This document shows positions 46,649-55,079 of a stretch of 64,000 nucleotides of DNA, in pieces. The position numbers were made by a program, and so were the translations under genes. Location: contig CAKPRA010000003.1 of NCBI GenBank assembly GCA_934180065.1, forward strand, positions 27,102 to 91,101, in the 5' to 3' direction. The notes under the pieces are model-generated. The model was not told the DNA's origin. It ran no database searches and saw only the letters and a list, made by a program, of their open reading frames with translations. Each line of letters starts with the position of its first letter. The stretch's first letter is position 1. Source of the DNA: an uncultured Clostridia bacterium. Its GTDB lineage: Bacteria; Bacillota; Clostridia; TANB77; CAG-508.

Positions 46649-47395
46649 GTGGATAACTTAAAAGAAAATGAACGAATAGACGATATAGAAATTAATGATT
46701 ATAAAATAATACAAAAAAATAATGGATTCTGTTTTGGAATTGATAGTGTATTATTATCGGATTTTGCTAGAAATATTAAACCTAATAGTACAATTTTAGA
46801 TTTTGGAACTGGAACGGGAATTTTAGGATTATTATTAATAGCAAAAACTAAAATAAAAAAAGTAATAGGAATTGAAGTACAAGATGAAATTGCCGATATG
46901 GCAAGAAGAAGTATAAAATTAAATAATTTAGAAGAAAAATTTGAAGTAATAAATACAAATATTAAAGAGCTAGATAAATTTTTAAAAAGAGAGGTTTATG
47001 ATGCGATAATTACAAATCCTCCATATAAAAAAATAAATTCTGGATTGGTAAATGAAAATAAAATAAAATTAATTTCTAGACATGAAATAGAAGCAAATTT
47101 ATCAGACTTTATTAAAGAAAGTTTTAAATTTTTAAAGGATAAAGGAACCTTATATATGGTACATAGAGCTGAACGATTAGCTGATATTTTTTATGAAATG
47201 AGAAAAAATAAAATTGAACCTAAAAGAATAAGATTTGTATATTCGAATACGCAGAGTGATTGTAAATTAGTATTAATAGAAGCTGTAAAAAATGGAAAAT
47301 CTTTTTTGAAAATTGAAAAGCCTTTGTATGTATATGATGAAGAAGGTAAATATACAAATGAAATACTAGAAATATATAATAAAAAAATAAATTAG
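46649..47395 (+). CDS. tRNA1(Val) A37 N6-methyltransferase-like protein
   Basis: About 248 residues, of the TrmN6/YabB family. Seen: ERIDDIEINDYKIIQ at the N-terminus, SAM loop LDFGTGTGILGLLL near 50, and the adenine-methylase motif AIITNPPYKK near 125. Start choice: the frame opens at a TTG at 46625, but AAAGAGG lies seven bases before GTG 46649. Known: methylates A37 of tRNA. In Bacillus the homologue precedes a GIY-YIG gene and rsmI; here rsmI follows, but a repeat array takes the place of the GIY-YIG gene. Confidence 0.88.
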   Translation: MDNLKENERIDDIEINDYKIIQKNNGFCFGIDSVLLSDFARNIKPNSTILDFGTGTGILGLLLIAKTKIKKVIGIEVQDEIADMARRSIKLNNLEEKFEVINTNIKELDKFLKREVYDAIITNPPYKKINSGLVNENKIKLISRHEIEANLSDFIKESFKFLKDKGTLYMVHRAERLADIFYEMRKNKIEPKRIRFVYSNTQSDCKLVLIEAVKNGKSFLKIEKPLYVYDEEGKYTNEILEIYNKKIN

Positions 47396-47945
47396 AATAA
47401 ATAATTAAAAAGGAATTAAATAAAAAAATGAGTTAAAATAAATAATTAAAAATAAATATTAAATAATTAAAATAAGTGATTAAATAATAAATTAAATAAA
47501 AAATGAATTAAAATAAATAATTAAAATTAAATATTAAAAAATATTAAATGATTAAAATTAATAATTAAATAATAAATTAAAAATAATTAAAAATAAATTA
47601 AATAAAAATGAATTAAAAAATAATTAAAAATAAATATTAAAAAAAATATTAAATGATTAAAATAAATAATTAAATAATAAATTAAAAATAAATTAAATAA
47701 AAATGAATTAAAAAATAATTAAAAATAAATATTAAAAAAATATTAAATGATTAAAATTAATAATTAAATAATAAATTAAAAAATAATTAAAAAATTAAAT
47801 AAAATAAATTAAAAAAATAATTAAAAATAAATATTAAAAAATATTAAATGATTAAAATAAATGATTAAATAATAGATTAAAAATAAATTAAATAAAAAAT
47901 AAATAATTAGAAATAAATAAAATAATTAATTAAAAAAGTAAAAAT
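47396..47945. repeat. A-rich tandem array, about 95-105-bp period
   Basis: Some 550 bases with almost no G or C. A unit beginning ATGAATTAAAAAATAATTAA and containing ATATTAAATGATTAAAAT recurs at about 47503, 47608, 47703 and 47803. No open frame or ribosome site is visible until rsmI. It occupies the place where Bacillus-type genomes carry a small GIY-YIG gene. Confidence 0.85.
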
Positions 47946-47963
47946 ATAAAAGGATGGTAAGAA

Positions 47964-48788
47964 ATGAGTGGAATATTATATTTGGTTGCAACACCAATTG
48001 GAAATTTAGAGGATATAACATTAAGAGCAATAAAAATTCTAAAAGAAGTAGATATTATTGCTGCCGAAGACACCAGACATAGTTTGAAATTGTTAAATCA
48101 TTTACAAATATCAAAACCATTGATTAGTTATCATAGACACAATGAGGAGATAAAAACAGATGGTTTAATAGAAAAATTATTAAATGGAGAAAATATTGCT
48201 TTAATTACAGATGCAGGAACTCCAGCAATATCAGACCCTGGAGAAATAATCGTAAAAAAGGCAATTGAAAATAATATAGAAATAATTCCAATTCCAGGAG
48301 CTTGTGCACTTATAAACGCCTTAATTTGCTCTGGATTAAATACAAAGGAATTTGTTTTTTATGGATTTTTACCAATAAATAAAAAGTTAAGAAAAAATAA
48401 ATTTGAAGAGCTAAAAAAAGAAAATAAGACCATGATAATATACGAAGCTCCACATAAAATAATTACGACTTTAAATGATATTTATAAAAATTTGGGAAAT
48501 GTAAATATTGTACTTGCAAAAGAATTAACCAAAATTCATGAAAGTTTTATAAGAGGTAGTGTACTAGAAATAATTGAAAAAATAACTGATATTAAAGGCG
48601 AAATGATAATTTTGATAGAAGAAAATAATGCAATTGTTAACGAAAAAAAAGAAGAACTTTCAGTAGATGAACAATATGAATTATATAAAAGACAAGGATT
48701 AAAAAAGAATGAAATTATAAAAAAAATCGCCAAGAATTTAGAAGTACCAAAAAACGAAATTTATATGAAATTTATAGATAAAGATTAA
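47964..48788 (+). CDS. rsmI: 16S rRNA (cytidine1402-2'-O)-methyltransferase
   Basis: A 274-residue tetrapyrrole-methylase-fold enzyme that 2'-O-methylates C1402 in the ribosomal decoding site. Seen: LYLVATPIGNLEDITLRAI at the N-terminus, AAEDTRHSLKLLNHL near 34, ALITDAGTPAISDPGE near 80, IPIPGACALINALI near 110 and a helical C-terminal extension. AAAGGATGGTAAGAA precedes the ATG. The family partner RsmH is not in the window. Confidence 0.96.
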   Translation: MSGILYLVATPIGNLEDITLRAIKILKEVDIIAAEDTRHSLKLLNHLQISKPLISYHRHNEEIKTDGLIEKLLNGENIALITDAGTPAISDPGEIIVKKAIENNIEIIPIPGACALINALICSGLNTKEFVFYGFLPINKKLRKNKFEELKKENKTMIIYEAPHKIITTLNDIYKNLGNVNIVLAKELTKIHESFIRGSVLEIIEKITDIKGEMIILIEENNAIVNEKKEELSVDEQYELYKRQGLKKNEIIKKIAKNLEVPKNEIYMKFIDKD

Positions 48789-49017
48789 AATATATAATAG
48801 TAAATATTTAAATAAAACTTTGTATTATTTTTGGATATATAAAAGTATATATTATAAAAAAAGTTAGGTTATAAATTTTGTATGTAAAACTTGTATACAA
48901 TTCCAGTGGATAAATAAAATACTGAACTTTGAAATGAAAAATACGAATTGGATTATTGGCTACTTATTGTTCTAAAAAATAATATTATTGAATAAAATTA
49001 ATCGGAAATGAGGTAAT

Positions 49018-49596
49018 ATGTTAAACAAAATTTGGCCAATATTTATTTTAATTTCAATAGTATATTCTATATTTAGTGGAAATGTAGATAAAGTAAATAG
49101 TGCAGTTTTTGATTCGGCAGAAAATGCAATATCTGTAACAATAACTCTCCTTGGAATGATGTGCTTATGGAGTGGAATTATGAAGATTGCAAGTAATGTT
49201 AGTTTGATAGAAAAACTTTGTAAATTTATTAATCCATTAATTAATTTTTTATTTCCAGATCTGAAAAAAAATGAAAAAATAAAAAAAGAAATATCTATGA
49301 ATATTATTGCTAATTTTTTAGGACTGGGAAATGCTGCCACTCCGTTAGGAATAAAGGCAATTAAAAGTATGCAGAAGGAAAATAAAAACAAAGAATCTTT
49401 AAGCAATTCAATGATGATGTTTATATTAATTAATACAGCTTCAATTCAGTTAATTCCAACAACTGTATTTGCAATTAGGAGTTCTTTAAAATCTGAAAAT
49501 CCAACAAATATTTTAATACCTGTTTGGTGCTCTACATTAAGTGCTGCAGTTGCAGGAATAATATGTGTTAGATTAATAATGAAAAAAATAAAGTAA
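49018..49596 (+). CDS. spmA: Spore maturation protein A
   Basis: A 192-residue membrane protein of the nucleoside-recognition (Gate) family. Seen: an N-terminal hydrophobic segment (IWPIFILISIVYSIFSG); AVTITLLGMMCLWSGIMKIA-like text near 40-60; FLGLGNAATPLGIKAIKSM near 100; and ILINTASIQLIPTTVFAIRS. Known: required with SpmB for spore core dehydration in Bacillus. ATGAGGTAAT precedes the ATG. spmB lies downstream on the same strand, separated by an A-rich array instead of being adjacent. Confidence 0.93.
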   Translation: MLNKIWPIFILISIVYSIFSGNVDKVNSAVFDSAENAISVTITLLGMMCLWSGIMKIASNVSLIEKLCKFINPLINFLFPDLKKNEKIKKEISMNIIANFLGLGNAATPLGIKAIKSMQKENKNKESLSNSMMMFILINTASIQLIPTTVFAIRSSLKSENPTNILIPVWCSTLSAAVAGIICVRLIMKKIK

Positions 49597-50070
49597 AAAT
49601 AAAATTAAAAACAAATAAAAAATTATAATTAATTTAATTAATAATAAAAACAAATAAAAAAACAAAAAATAATTAAAATTAAATCAAATAATATAAAAAA
49701 CAAATAAAAAATATAATTAAATTAATTAATAAAAAAATAAATAAAAACAAAAAATAATTAAAATTAAATTAAATGACATAAAAAACAAGTAAAAAATATA
49801 ATTAAATTAATTAATAAAAAAATAAATAAAAAAATAATTAAAATTAAATCAAATAACATAAAAAACAAATAAAAAAATATAATTAAATTAATTAATAAAA
49901 AATAAATAAAAACAAAAAATAATTAAAATTAAATCAAATAATATAAAAATCAAATAAAAAATATAGTAAAATTAATTAATAATAAAATAATTAAAATAAA
50001 TAAATAATAAAAGAAAAAATAAATAAAAATTAATAAATATTTAGAATAAACAATAAATTTTATAATTAAA
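49597..50070. repeat. A-rich tandem array, 80-85-bp period
   Basis: About 470 bases between spmA and spmB, almost free of G and C. A unit containing AATTAAAATTAAATCAAATA, then ACATAAAAAACAAATAAAAA and AATATAATTAAATTAATTAA recurs at about 49671, 49756, 49836 and 49921. No open frame. It splits what is normally a tight spmA-spmB pair. Confidence 0.87.
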
Positions 50071-50123
50071 ATAAATAATGACAGAAATAGATAAAAATTA
50101 TATATAAAATAAAGGATCTTGAT

Positions 50124-50651
50124 ATGGAATTTATTAAATATATTTCGAATTTAACAGTTCCTTTTATTATGGTAATAATTATAATATGGGGAATAAAAGA
50201 AAAGAAGGCAGTTTTTGATTTATTTATTGAGGGGGCAAAAGAGGGGTTAGAGGTTACCTTAAATTTGTTTCCAACTTTAATTGGGATTTTCCTAGCAGTA
50301 GGACTACTTAGAGAATCTGGACTTGTAGAATTTATTATTAAAATAATTACACCAATAACAACTATAATAAAGATTCCATCAGAAATAATGCCATTGGCAT
50401 TGATTAGACCGATTTCAGGTAGTGCAGCAATAGGAGTTGCCACAGATATTATGAAAAATTATGGAGTGGACACATATATTGGAAATGTGGCATCTGTGAT
50501 AATGGGATCAACGGAAACAACTTTTTACATATTAGCAGTATACTTGAGTTGTGTTAAGATTAAAAATAATAGAGGAATTTTAATAGCTGCCTTAACTGCA
50601 GATATTATAGGAATAATAAGTTCTGTCGTATTTTGTAGAATTTTGTCGTAA
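50124..50651 (+). CDS. spmB: Spore maturation protein B
   Basis: A 175-residue membrane protein, partner of SpmA. Seen: hydrophobic N-terminus (LTVPFIMVIIIIWGIKEKK), FIEGAKEGLEVTLNLFPTLIGIF, ALIRPISGSAAIGV near 95, and VIMGSTETTFYILAVYLSCV near 130, all typical of SpmB. AAAGGATCTTGAT precedes the ATG. A stem-loop begins within the last codons. Confidence 0.94.
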   Translation: MEFIKYISNLTVPFIMVIIIIWGIKEKKAVFDLFIEGAKEGLEVTLNLFPTLIGIFLAVGLLRESGLVEFIIKIITPITTIIKIPSEIMPLALIRPISGSAAIGVATDIMKNYGVDTYIGNVASVIMGSTETTFYILAVYLSCVKIKNNRGILIAALTADIIGIISSVVFCRILS

Positions 50652-50676
50652 AGTTTTTCTTGACTTTACGGCAAAA
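50641..50676 (+). other. Stem-loop across the spmB stop codon
   Basis: TTTTGTCGTAAAG (50641-50653) pairs with CTTTACGGCAAAA (50664-50676), with one wobble pair, across ten bases; the spmB TAA lies in the left arm. No T-run follows, so it may protect or process the transcript end, or be a weak terminator. Confidence 0.55.
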
Positions 50677-50821
50677 TGAGAGTATCATAAAATAAGAATT
50701 TCAAATCAACAAGATTTTTTTCAAATATTTAAATCTTAAAAATTCCAAAAAACAATACAGTATATAAAGATGTTACAAATACAAAAAAATTAAGTATTTG
50801 AATTTTATAATGTTTTTATTT

Positions 50822-50919
50822 TTGTAGAGGAAATAAAAAGAAAAGCCCCCTTTTCTAAATATTTTTAATTTACATACCCCTATAATAAAAATGTAAAAAT
50901 TTGGTTATTTCCTCTACAA
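50822..50919. other. 98-bp element with perfect 15-bp inverted ends
   Basis: TTGTAGAGGAAATAA (50822-50836) is the exact complement of TTATTTCCTCTACAA (50905-50919). Inside are a second nested pairing (ATTTTTAATTTACAT with ATGTAAAAAT) and an isolated GCCCCC. It lies in the convergent spmB-rlmH gap. It could be a MITE-like repeat or a structured RNA; there is no coding frame. Confidence 0.6.
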
Positions 50920-50932
50920 TTTTATATAAAAT

Positions 50933-51415
50933 TTACCTATGATAAGTTTCGTTATTTGATATTTTAAATGCTCTAAAAATTTGTTCTAATAAAAATATTC
51001 GAATTAATTGGTGAGGAAATGTCATTTTTGAAAAACATATTAATTCGTTTGAGCTTTTTAAAACTTTATCAGATAAGCCTAAAGTACCACCGATAATAAA
51101 TGTAATAGAACTTGAATTATTTAATGAAATATTATTTATTTTTCTTGAAAATTCTTCAGATGTATATTGTTTTCCTTTTAAATCTAATGTTATTACATAT
51201 GAGTTTTTTTCAATATGAGAAATTATATTATTTGATTCTTTTTCTTTTATCATATTTATTAAAGAATCATTTAAATTATTAGGTAATTTTTCATCAGGTA
51301 ATTCAGTGATATTTAATATACAATATTTTGATAATCTTTTAGAATATTCAGATAGTGCATCTTGTAAATATTTTTCTTTCAATTTTCCGATGCAAATAAC
51401 ATTTATATGTAACAT
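50933..51415 (-). CDS. rlmH: 23S rRNA (pseudouridine1915-N3)-methyltransferase
   Basis: A 160-residue SPOUT methyltransferase. Seen: INVICIGKLKEKYLQDALSE at the N-terminus, FIIGGTLGLSDKVL near 105, and the C-terminal FCKMTFPHQLIRIFLLEQIF with the final YHR. The frame is open to 51433, but AAGGAGAT four bases before ATG 51415 and the family's 159-residue length fix the start. It follows walJ by 10 bases, as in Bacillus. Confidence 0.96.
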   Translation of the reverse strand: MLHINVICIGKLKEKYLQDALSEYSKRLSKYCILNITELPDEKLPNNLNDSLINMIKEKESNNIISHIEKNSYVITLDLKGKQYTSEEFSRKINNISLNNSSSITFIIGGTLGLSDKVLKSSNELICFSKMTFPHQLIRIFLLEQIFRAFKISNNETYHR

Positions 51416-51425
51416 AATTATCTCC

Positions 51426-52217
51426 TTATGCAATTTCTATAATTTTAGAAGGTTTTATACGTGTTGCAACATTTATTTCAATTTTTGAAGTGTCAGATTT
51501 TCTATTTATAAGTTCATCTGCAACAGTTTTATAAGCCAATTCTGGAAAATTATTTTCTTTACTAAGATGCCCTAACATAACAGAACGTAAGTTCTTATTT
51601 GATAAATATGATATTAGCTCTCCTGCTTCGTCATTAGATAAATGACCTAACTTACCAGAAATGCGCTGCTTTAAGTAATATGGATATTTAGAATATTTTA
51701 ATATTTCTGAATCATAATTAGATTCCAAAAGTACAAATGAGCTTTTTTCTAAGTGAGCTGCTATATTTTCAGTAATATGACCTAAATCAGTAGCAATACT
51801 TAGTTGTTTGTTATCATGAAATATATTAAAACCGCAAGGATTTGCTGCGTCATGAGGAATTGAAAATGGTTCAACTTCTAAATCTCCTATAATAAATTTT
51901 TGCTGAGGAACAAAAAAGTTTTGTAAGTCTGAACTAATTTTTGATGATTGATTTGGCATGGCAGACCAAGTTTCTTTAGTTGCATAAACCGGAATATTAT
52001 ATTTCTGAGAAATCGTACCTAAGCTTTTAACATGATCAATATGTTCATGTGTAACAATGATTGCATCAATATTTTCAATAGATACATCAATAGAAGAAAG
52101 AGCATTAATAATTTTTTTTGCACTTTCTCCTGTGTCAATTAAAATATTAGTATTTTCACTTTGCGCTAATAGGCTGTTACCACTGCTACCGCTAAATAAA
52201 CTACAAAAATTAAACAT
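51426..52217 (-). CDS. walJ: Metallo-beta-lactamase-fold protein WalJ/YycJ
   Basis: A 263-residue metal-dependent hydrolase. Seen: FCSLFSGSSGNSLLAQ, ILIDTGESAKKI, the metal motif THEHIDHVKSLG near residue 60, further ligands in IPHDAANPCGFNI and ATDLGH, and VMLGHLSKENNFPELA. Known: in Bacillus the gene is linked to the walRK cell-wall regulon and DNA-end processing has been proposed. Here it sits between murA and rlmH on one strand; walRK itself is not in the window. Confidence 0.92.
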   Translation of the reverse strand: MFNFCSLFSGSSGNSLLAQSENTNILIDTGESAKKIINALSSIDVSIENIDAIIVTHEHIDHVKSLGTISQKYNIPVYATKETWSAMPNQSSKISSDLQNFFVPQQKFIIGDLEVEPFSIPHDAANPCGFNIFHDNKQLSIATDLGHITENIAAHLEKSSFVLLESNYDSEILKYSKYPYYLKQRISGKLGHLSNDEAGELISYLSNKNLRSVMLGHLSKENNFPELAYKTVADELINRKSDTSKIEINVATRIKPSKIIEIA

Positions 52218-52262
52218 TTTATTATCCTATTCTAAAATCTAAAAATAATTTTATGATTTGTT

Positions 52263-53522
52263 TCATTCTCTTACTCTTATTATATTTGCACCAAGTTTTC
52301 TAAATTTTTCTTCAATATGTTCATAGCCTCTATCAATATGTTGAAGATTGTGTAGCTCTGTTGTACCTGTAGCAGAAATTCCAGCAATTATTAAAGCAGC
52401 ACCAGCTCTAAGATCTGTTGCATATACAGGTGCTCCATATAATGATTCAACACCTTCAAAAAAAGCTGTTTTACCTTGAGAAGTGATTTTAGCACCCATC
52501 TTTATAAGCTCATAAGTATATTGAAATCTTGATTCCCAAATGTTTTCTGAAATGACGCTAGTGCCATCAGCTATTGATAATACTACTCCCATTTGTGCTT
52601 GTAAATCTGTAGGAAAACCAGGATGGGGAGCTGTCTTTATATTAGTTTTCATAGGTCTTTTGTTACATGTAACTCTTATTTCGTCTCCGGATTCTTTTAC
52701 GATTCCGCCCATTTCAATTATTTTTGCAGTTAAACAATCTAGGTGCTCACTAATACAATTTTTAAGGATTATATCACCTTTTGTAGCCATTGCTGCAAGC
52801 ATAAATGTTCCTGCTTCAATTTGATCTGGAACAACAGAATATGTGCTTCCACTTTTTAATTTTTCGACACCATTAATTTTTATTATATCAGTTCCAGCAC
52901 CACGAATGTCTGCACCAATAGAATTTAAAAAGTTAGCAACGTCAACTATATGTGGTTCTTTGGCAGCATTATCAATAGTTGTTGTACCCTTAGCAAAAAC
53001 TGCAGCAAGCATAATATTTATGGTTGCACCTACAGAAACCGTATCCATATAGATAGGAGCGCCTTTTAACTCATTTACTGAGGCAATTACTTTACCAGTT
53101 GCAACTTCAACTTTGGCACCTAAAGCTTCAAAACCTTTTATATGTTGATCTATAGGTCTTGCACCTAAATTGCAACCTCCAGGAAGACCTACCTCAACAT
53201 TATGACATCTACCTAACAATGCACCGATTAAATAATAAGAAGCTCTAAATTTTCGTGTTTTATCTAAAGACGCTTTATAACTTAATATATTTGATGTATC
53301 TATACGAGCTGTATTTTGATCTATCCAATCAATTTTTGCTCCTAAATCTTTTAAAATTTCACATTGGATTTGTACATCACTTATATTTGGTAAATTTTCT
53401 AATGTACAAACACCATTTATTAGTAATGTGGCAGGAATTAATGCTAATGCTGCATTTTTTGCTCCACTTATCATAACTTCTCCATGTAATCTAGTTCCAC
53501 CTTGAATAATTAACTTTTCCAA
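52263..53522 (-). CDS. murA: UDP-N-acetylglucosamine 1-carboxyvinyltransferase
   Basis: A 419-residue enzyme for the first committed step of peptidoglycan synthesis (enolpyruvyl transfer from PEP). Seen: SGAKNAALALIPATLL with the K22-N23 pair, the loop LPGGCNLGARPIDQH with the catalytic and fosfomycin-binding Cys117, and FPTDLQAQMGVVLSIADG. The start is a TTG preceded by GGAGGTATTAAA. Length is typical. It heads the murA-walJ-rlmH minus-strand run, 66 bases beyond spoIIR. Confidence 0.97.
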   Translation of the reverse strand: MEKLIIQGGTRLHGEVMISGAKNAALALIPATLLINGVCTLENLPNISDVQIQCEILKDLGAKIDWIDQNTARIDTSNILSYKASLDKTRKFRASYYLIGALLGRCHNVEVGLPGGCNLGARPIDQHIKGFEALGAKVEVATGKVIASVNELKGAPIYMDTVSVGATINIMLAAVFAKGTTTIDNAAKEPHIVDVANFLNSIGADIRGAGTDIIKINGVEKLKSGSTYSVVPDQIEAGTFMLAAMATKGDIILKNCISEHLDCLTAKIIEMGGIVKESGDEIRVTCNKRPMKTNIKTAPHPGFPTDLQAQMGVVLSIADGTSVISENIWESRFQYTYELIKMGAKITSQGKTAFFEGVESLYGAPVYATDLRAGAALIIAGISATGTTELHNLQHIDRGYEHIEEKFRKLGANIIRVRE

Positions 53523-53588
53523 TTTAATACCTCCACGAATATAATCTCTCTATATATAACATAAATTTATAATTTTTACAATAAAAAA

Positions 53589-54221
53589 CTATAGATTTTC
53601 AAATAATTCTATAAGCTTAAATTTAATTTTAATATTGGATGAAGAATTATTTTTCGTTATAATAGAGAATTCTTCAGTGTCTAGATTTTCCTTAATTAGT
53701 TTGTTAGATTCTTCGTTAAAATTGCAATTTGTAGAATCGATTATGCAGATAGAAGGAAACATTACACACCACCAGTTTTGACCTTTAGCGTCACCTATTT
53801 CAACTTTTAAAGCATCATAATTACCTTCTGGCAAAATTATGTTAGAATAATCCTTGGTTGGAAATTTAGAATTTGAAATGCTAATTTTTAATGGATAATT
53901 CAAATTATGATTTTCCAATACATTATATGATAATTTATAAATTTCATTAATATTTTCATTTAAAATATCTATTGCATCTTGCTTTGAATTGGCATTTTTT
54001 AAATAGGGAGAAATATAATTTAGTATAGCATCTCGGATTTCATATTTTAGCATTTGATCTTCGGTTGTATCACTATTTGCGACAACATGCAATCTTAAAA
54101 AATTATCAGAAATGTTGGTAAAAACTGTATCTGCATATGATTTAGCTAAACAAAAAACAAATGAAAAGAAAAGAAATAAAATAATAAAAACTTTAAATAG
54201 TGGGGATTTTTTAGTATTCAT
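53589..54221 (-). CDS. spoIIR: Stage II sporulation protein R
   Basis: A 210-residue secreted signalling protein. Seen: N-terminal hydrophobic segment (VFIILFLFFSFVFCLAKSYA), then RLHVVANSDTTEDQMLKYEI, LPEGNYDALKVEIGDAKGQN and WWCVMFPSICIID. Known: made in the forespore and needed to trigger SpoIIGA cleavage of pro-sigma E in the mother cell. AGGAGGTATTT precedes the ATG. A sigma F/G-like promoter lies upstream. Its presence shows that the organism has the core sporulation checkpoint. Confidence 0.94.
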   Translation of the reverse strand: MNTKKSPLFKVFIILFLFFSFVFCLAKSYADTVFTNISDNFLRLHVVANSDTTEDQMLKYEIRDAILNYISPYLKNANSKQDAIDILNENINEIYKLSYNVLENHNLNYPLKISISNSKFPTKDYSNIILPEGNYDALKVEIGDAKGQNWWCVMFPSICIIDSTNCNFNEESNKLIKENLDTEEFSIITKNNSSSNIKIKFKLIELFENL

Positions 54222-54247
54222 AAATACCTCCTAAATGTAATTTATTA

Positions 54248-54276
54248 CAGTATGAACATATATTCAAAAATTATAC
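54248..54276 (-). promoter_or_regulatory. Possible sigma F/sigma G promoter of spoIIR
   Basis: On the minus strand GTATA (54272-54276), a 17-base spacer and CATACTG (54248-54254), close to the forespore consensus (GNATR, CATNNTA). spoIIR is forespore-controlled in Bacillus, which agrees, but a single match in AT-rich DNA is weak evidence. Confidence 0.45.
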
Positions 54277-54344
54277 TAATGAAAATTGGATTAATAATTA
54301 GATAACTTAAAGAAAAAATGTCGAAAAAACGGGGTCGATTTAAA

Positions 54345-54373
54345 TTGACATAGATAATTATAGATGTTAAAAT
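54345..54373 (+). promoter_or_regulatory. Promoter of the 151-aa unknown gene
   Basis: TTGACA (54345-54350), a 17-base spacer and TAAAAT (54368-54373), about 25 bases before the ATG and divergent from spoIIR. Confidence 0.65.
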
Positions 54374-54398
54374 TCAAAAATAATAAGGAGGCTTCGAT

Positions 54399-54854
54399 AT
54401 GAAGTTAAATAAATGTATAGAAAAAGTTTGTTGCTTTTATGCAAGTGATTGGCATTTAACAGTAATGCTATTACCATATATTAATAAAAATATAGACGAA
54501 AAAAATAAAATATACATGAAATTTGAACACAGTATAGAAGATAAGATGAAGATATTATTAGGAAAATTACAAATAAAAAATGAAAAAAATATAAGAAATA
54601 TAGATTGGAATGGAAATGTTGGGGAAGAGGAAGTTTGTGAAAACAAAAAGGTATTTATAATTTCTGGTTCAGAAGAATACATAAAAGAAAAAAATGATTT
54701 AATTGAACAATATTATTGTAATAGTGATGATAGAGTAAAAATAATTAATTGTTATAATGTATCAGAAGAGAAGAATTTAAATAACATAATTCAAAATAAT
54801 AAATATCAAAATGTTTTAAATACAAAAGGAGAAAGTAAAATAATTTTTAAATAA
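54399..54854 (+). CDS. Uncharacterised 151-aa protein
   Basis: Not recognised. Seen: a cysteine-rich N-terminus (MKLNKCIEKVCCFYASDWHL, three cysteines in the first twelve residues), then LTVMLLPYINKNI, a lysine-rich middle, NIDWNGNVGEEEVC, and KVFIISGSEEYIKEKNDLIE, which has a beta-alpha pattern like a nucleotide-binding fold half. There is no signal peptide or membrane helix. AAGGAGGCTTCGAT precedes the ATG. It is transcribed alone from its own promoter, divergent from spoIIR. Confidence 0.75.
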   Translation: MKLNKCIEKVCCFYASDWHLTVMLLPYINKNIDEKNKIYMKFEHSIEDKMKILLGKLQIKNEKNIRNIDWNGNVGEEEVCENKKVFIISGSEEYIKEKNDLIEQYYCNSDDRVKIINCYNVSEEKNLNNIIQNNKYQNVLNTKGESKIIFK

Positions 54855-55015
54855 TATAAATATATAGTAATTTAAATGATAAAAATTATAATTAACAGCA
54901 TTATAATAGTTAATGGTTATTGAATATTTAAATGTTTTGCTCCAACTGTGTACATTGTTTATTAAAGTATAATAAAAAAGGCATATAAAATTATAAATAG
55001 TTATATAATAAAATA

Positions 55016-55042
55016 TTGACTAATTATATAAATTGTTATAAT
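55016..55042 (+). promoter_or_regulatory. Promoter of the UDP-sugar pyrophosphorylase gene
   Basis: TTGACT (55016-55021) and TATAAT (55037-55042) with a short 15-base spacer, about 38 bases before the ATG. Confidence 0.55.
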
Positions 55043-55079
55043 ATAATCAAATAACATTAGAAAAATTGGAGGAAACAAT

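Noticed and set aside
47396..50070. Regularly spaced repeats that might suggest a CRISPR array
   Set aside because: Repeats and intervening DNA are equally low-complexity A/T, the units are degenerate, no unique spacers exist and no cas gene is present.
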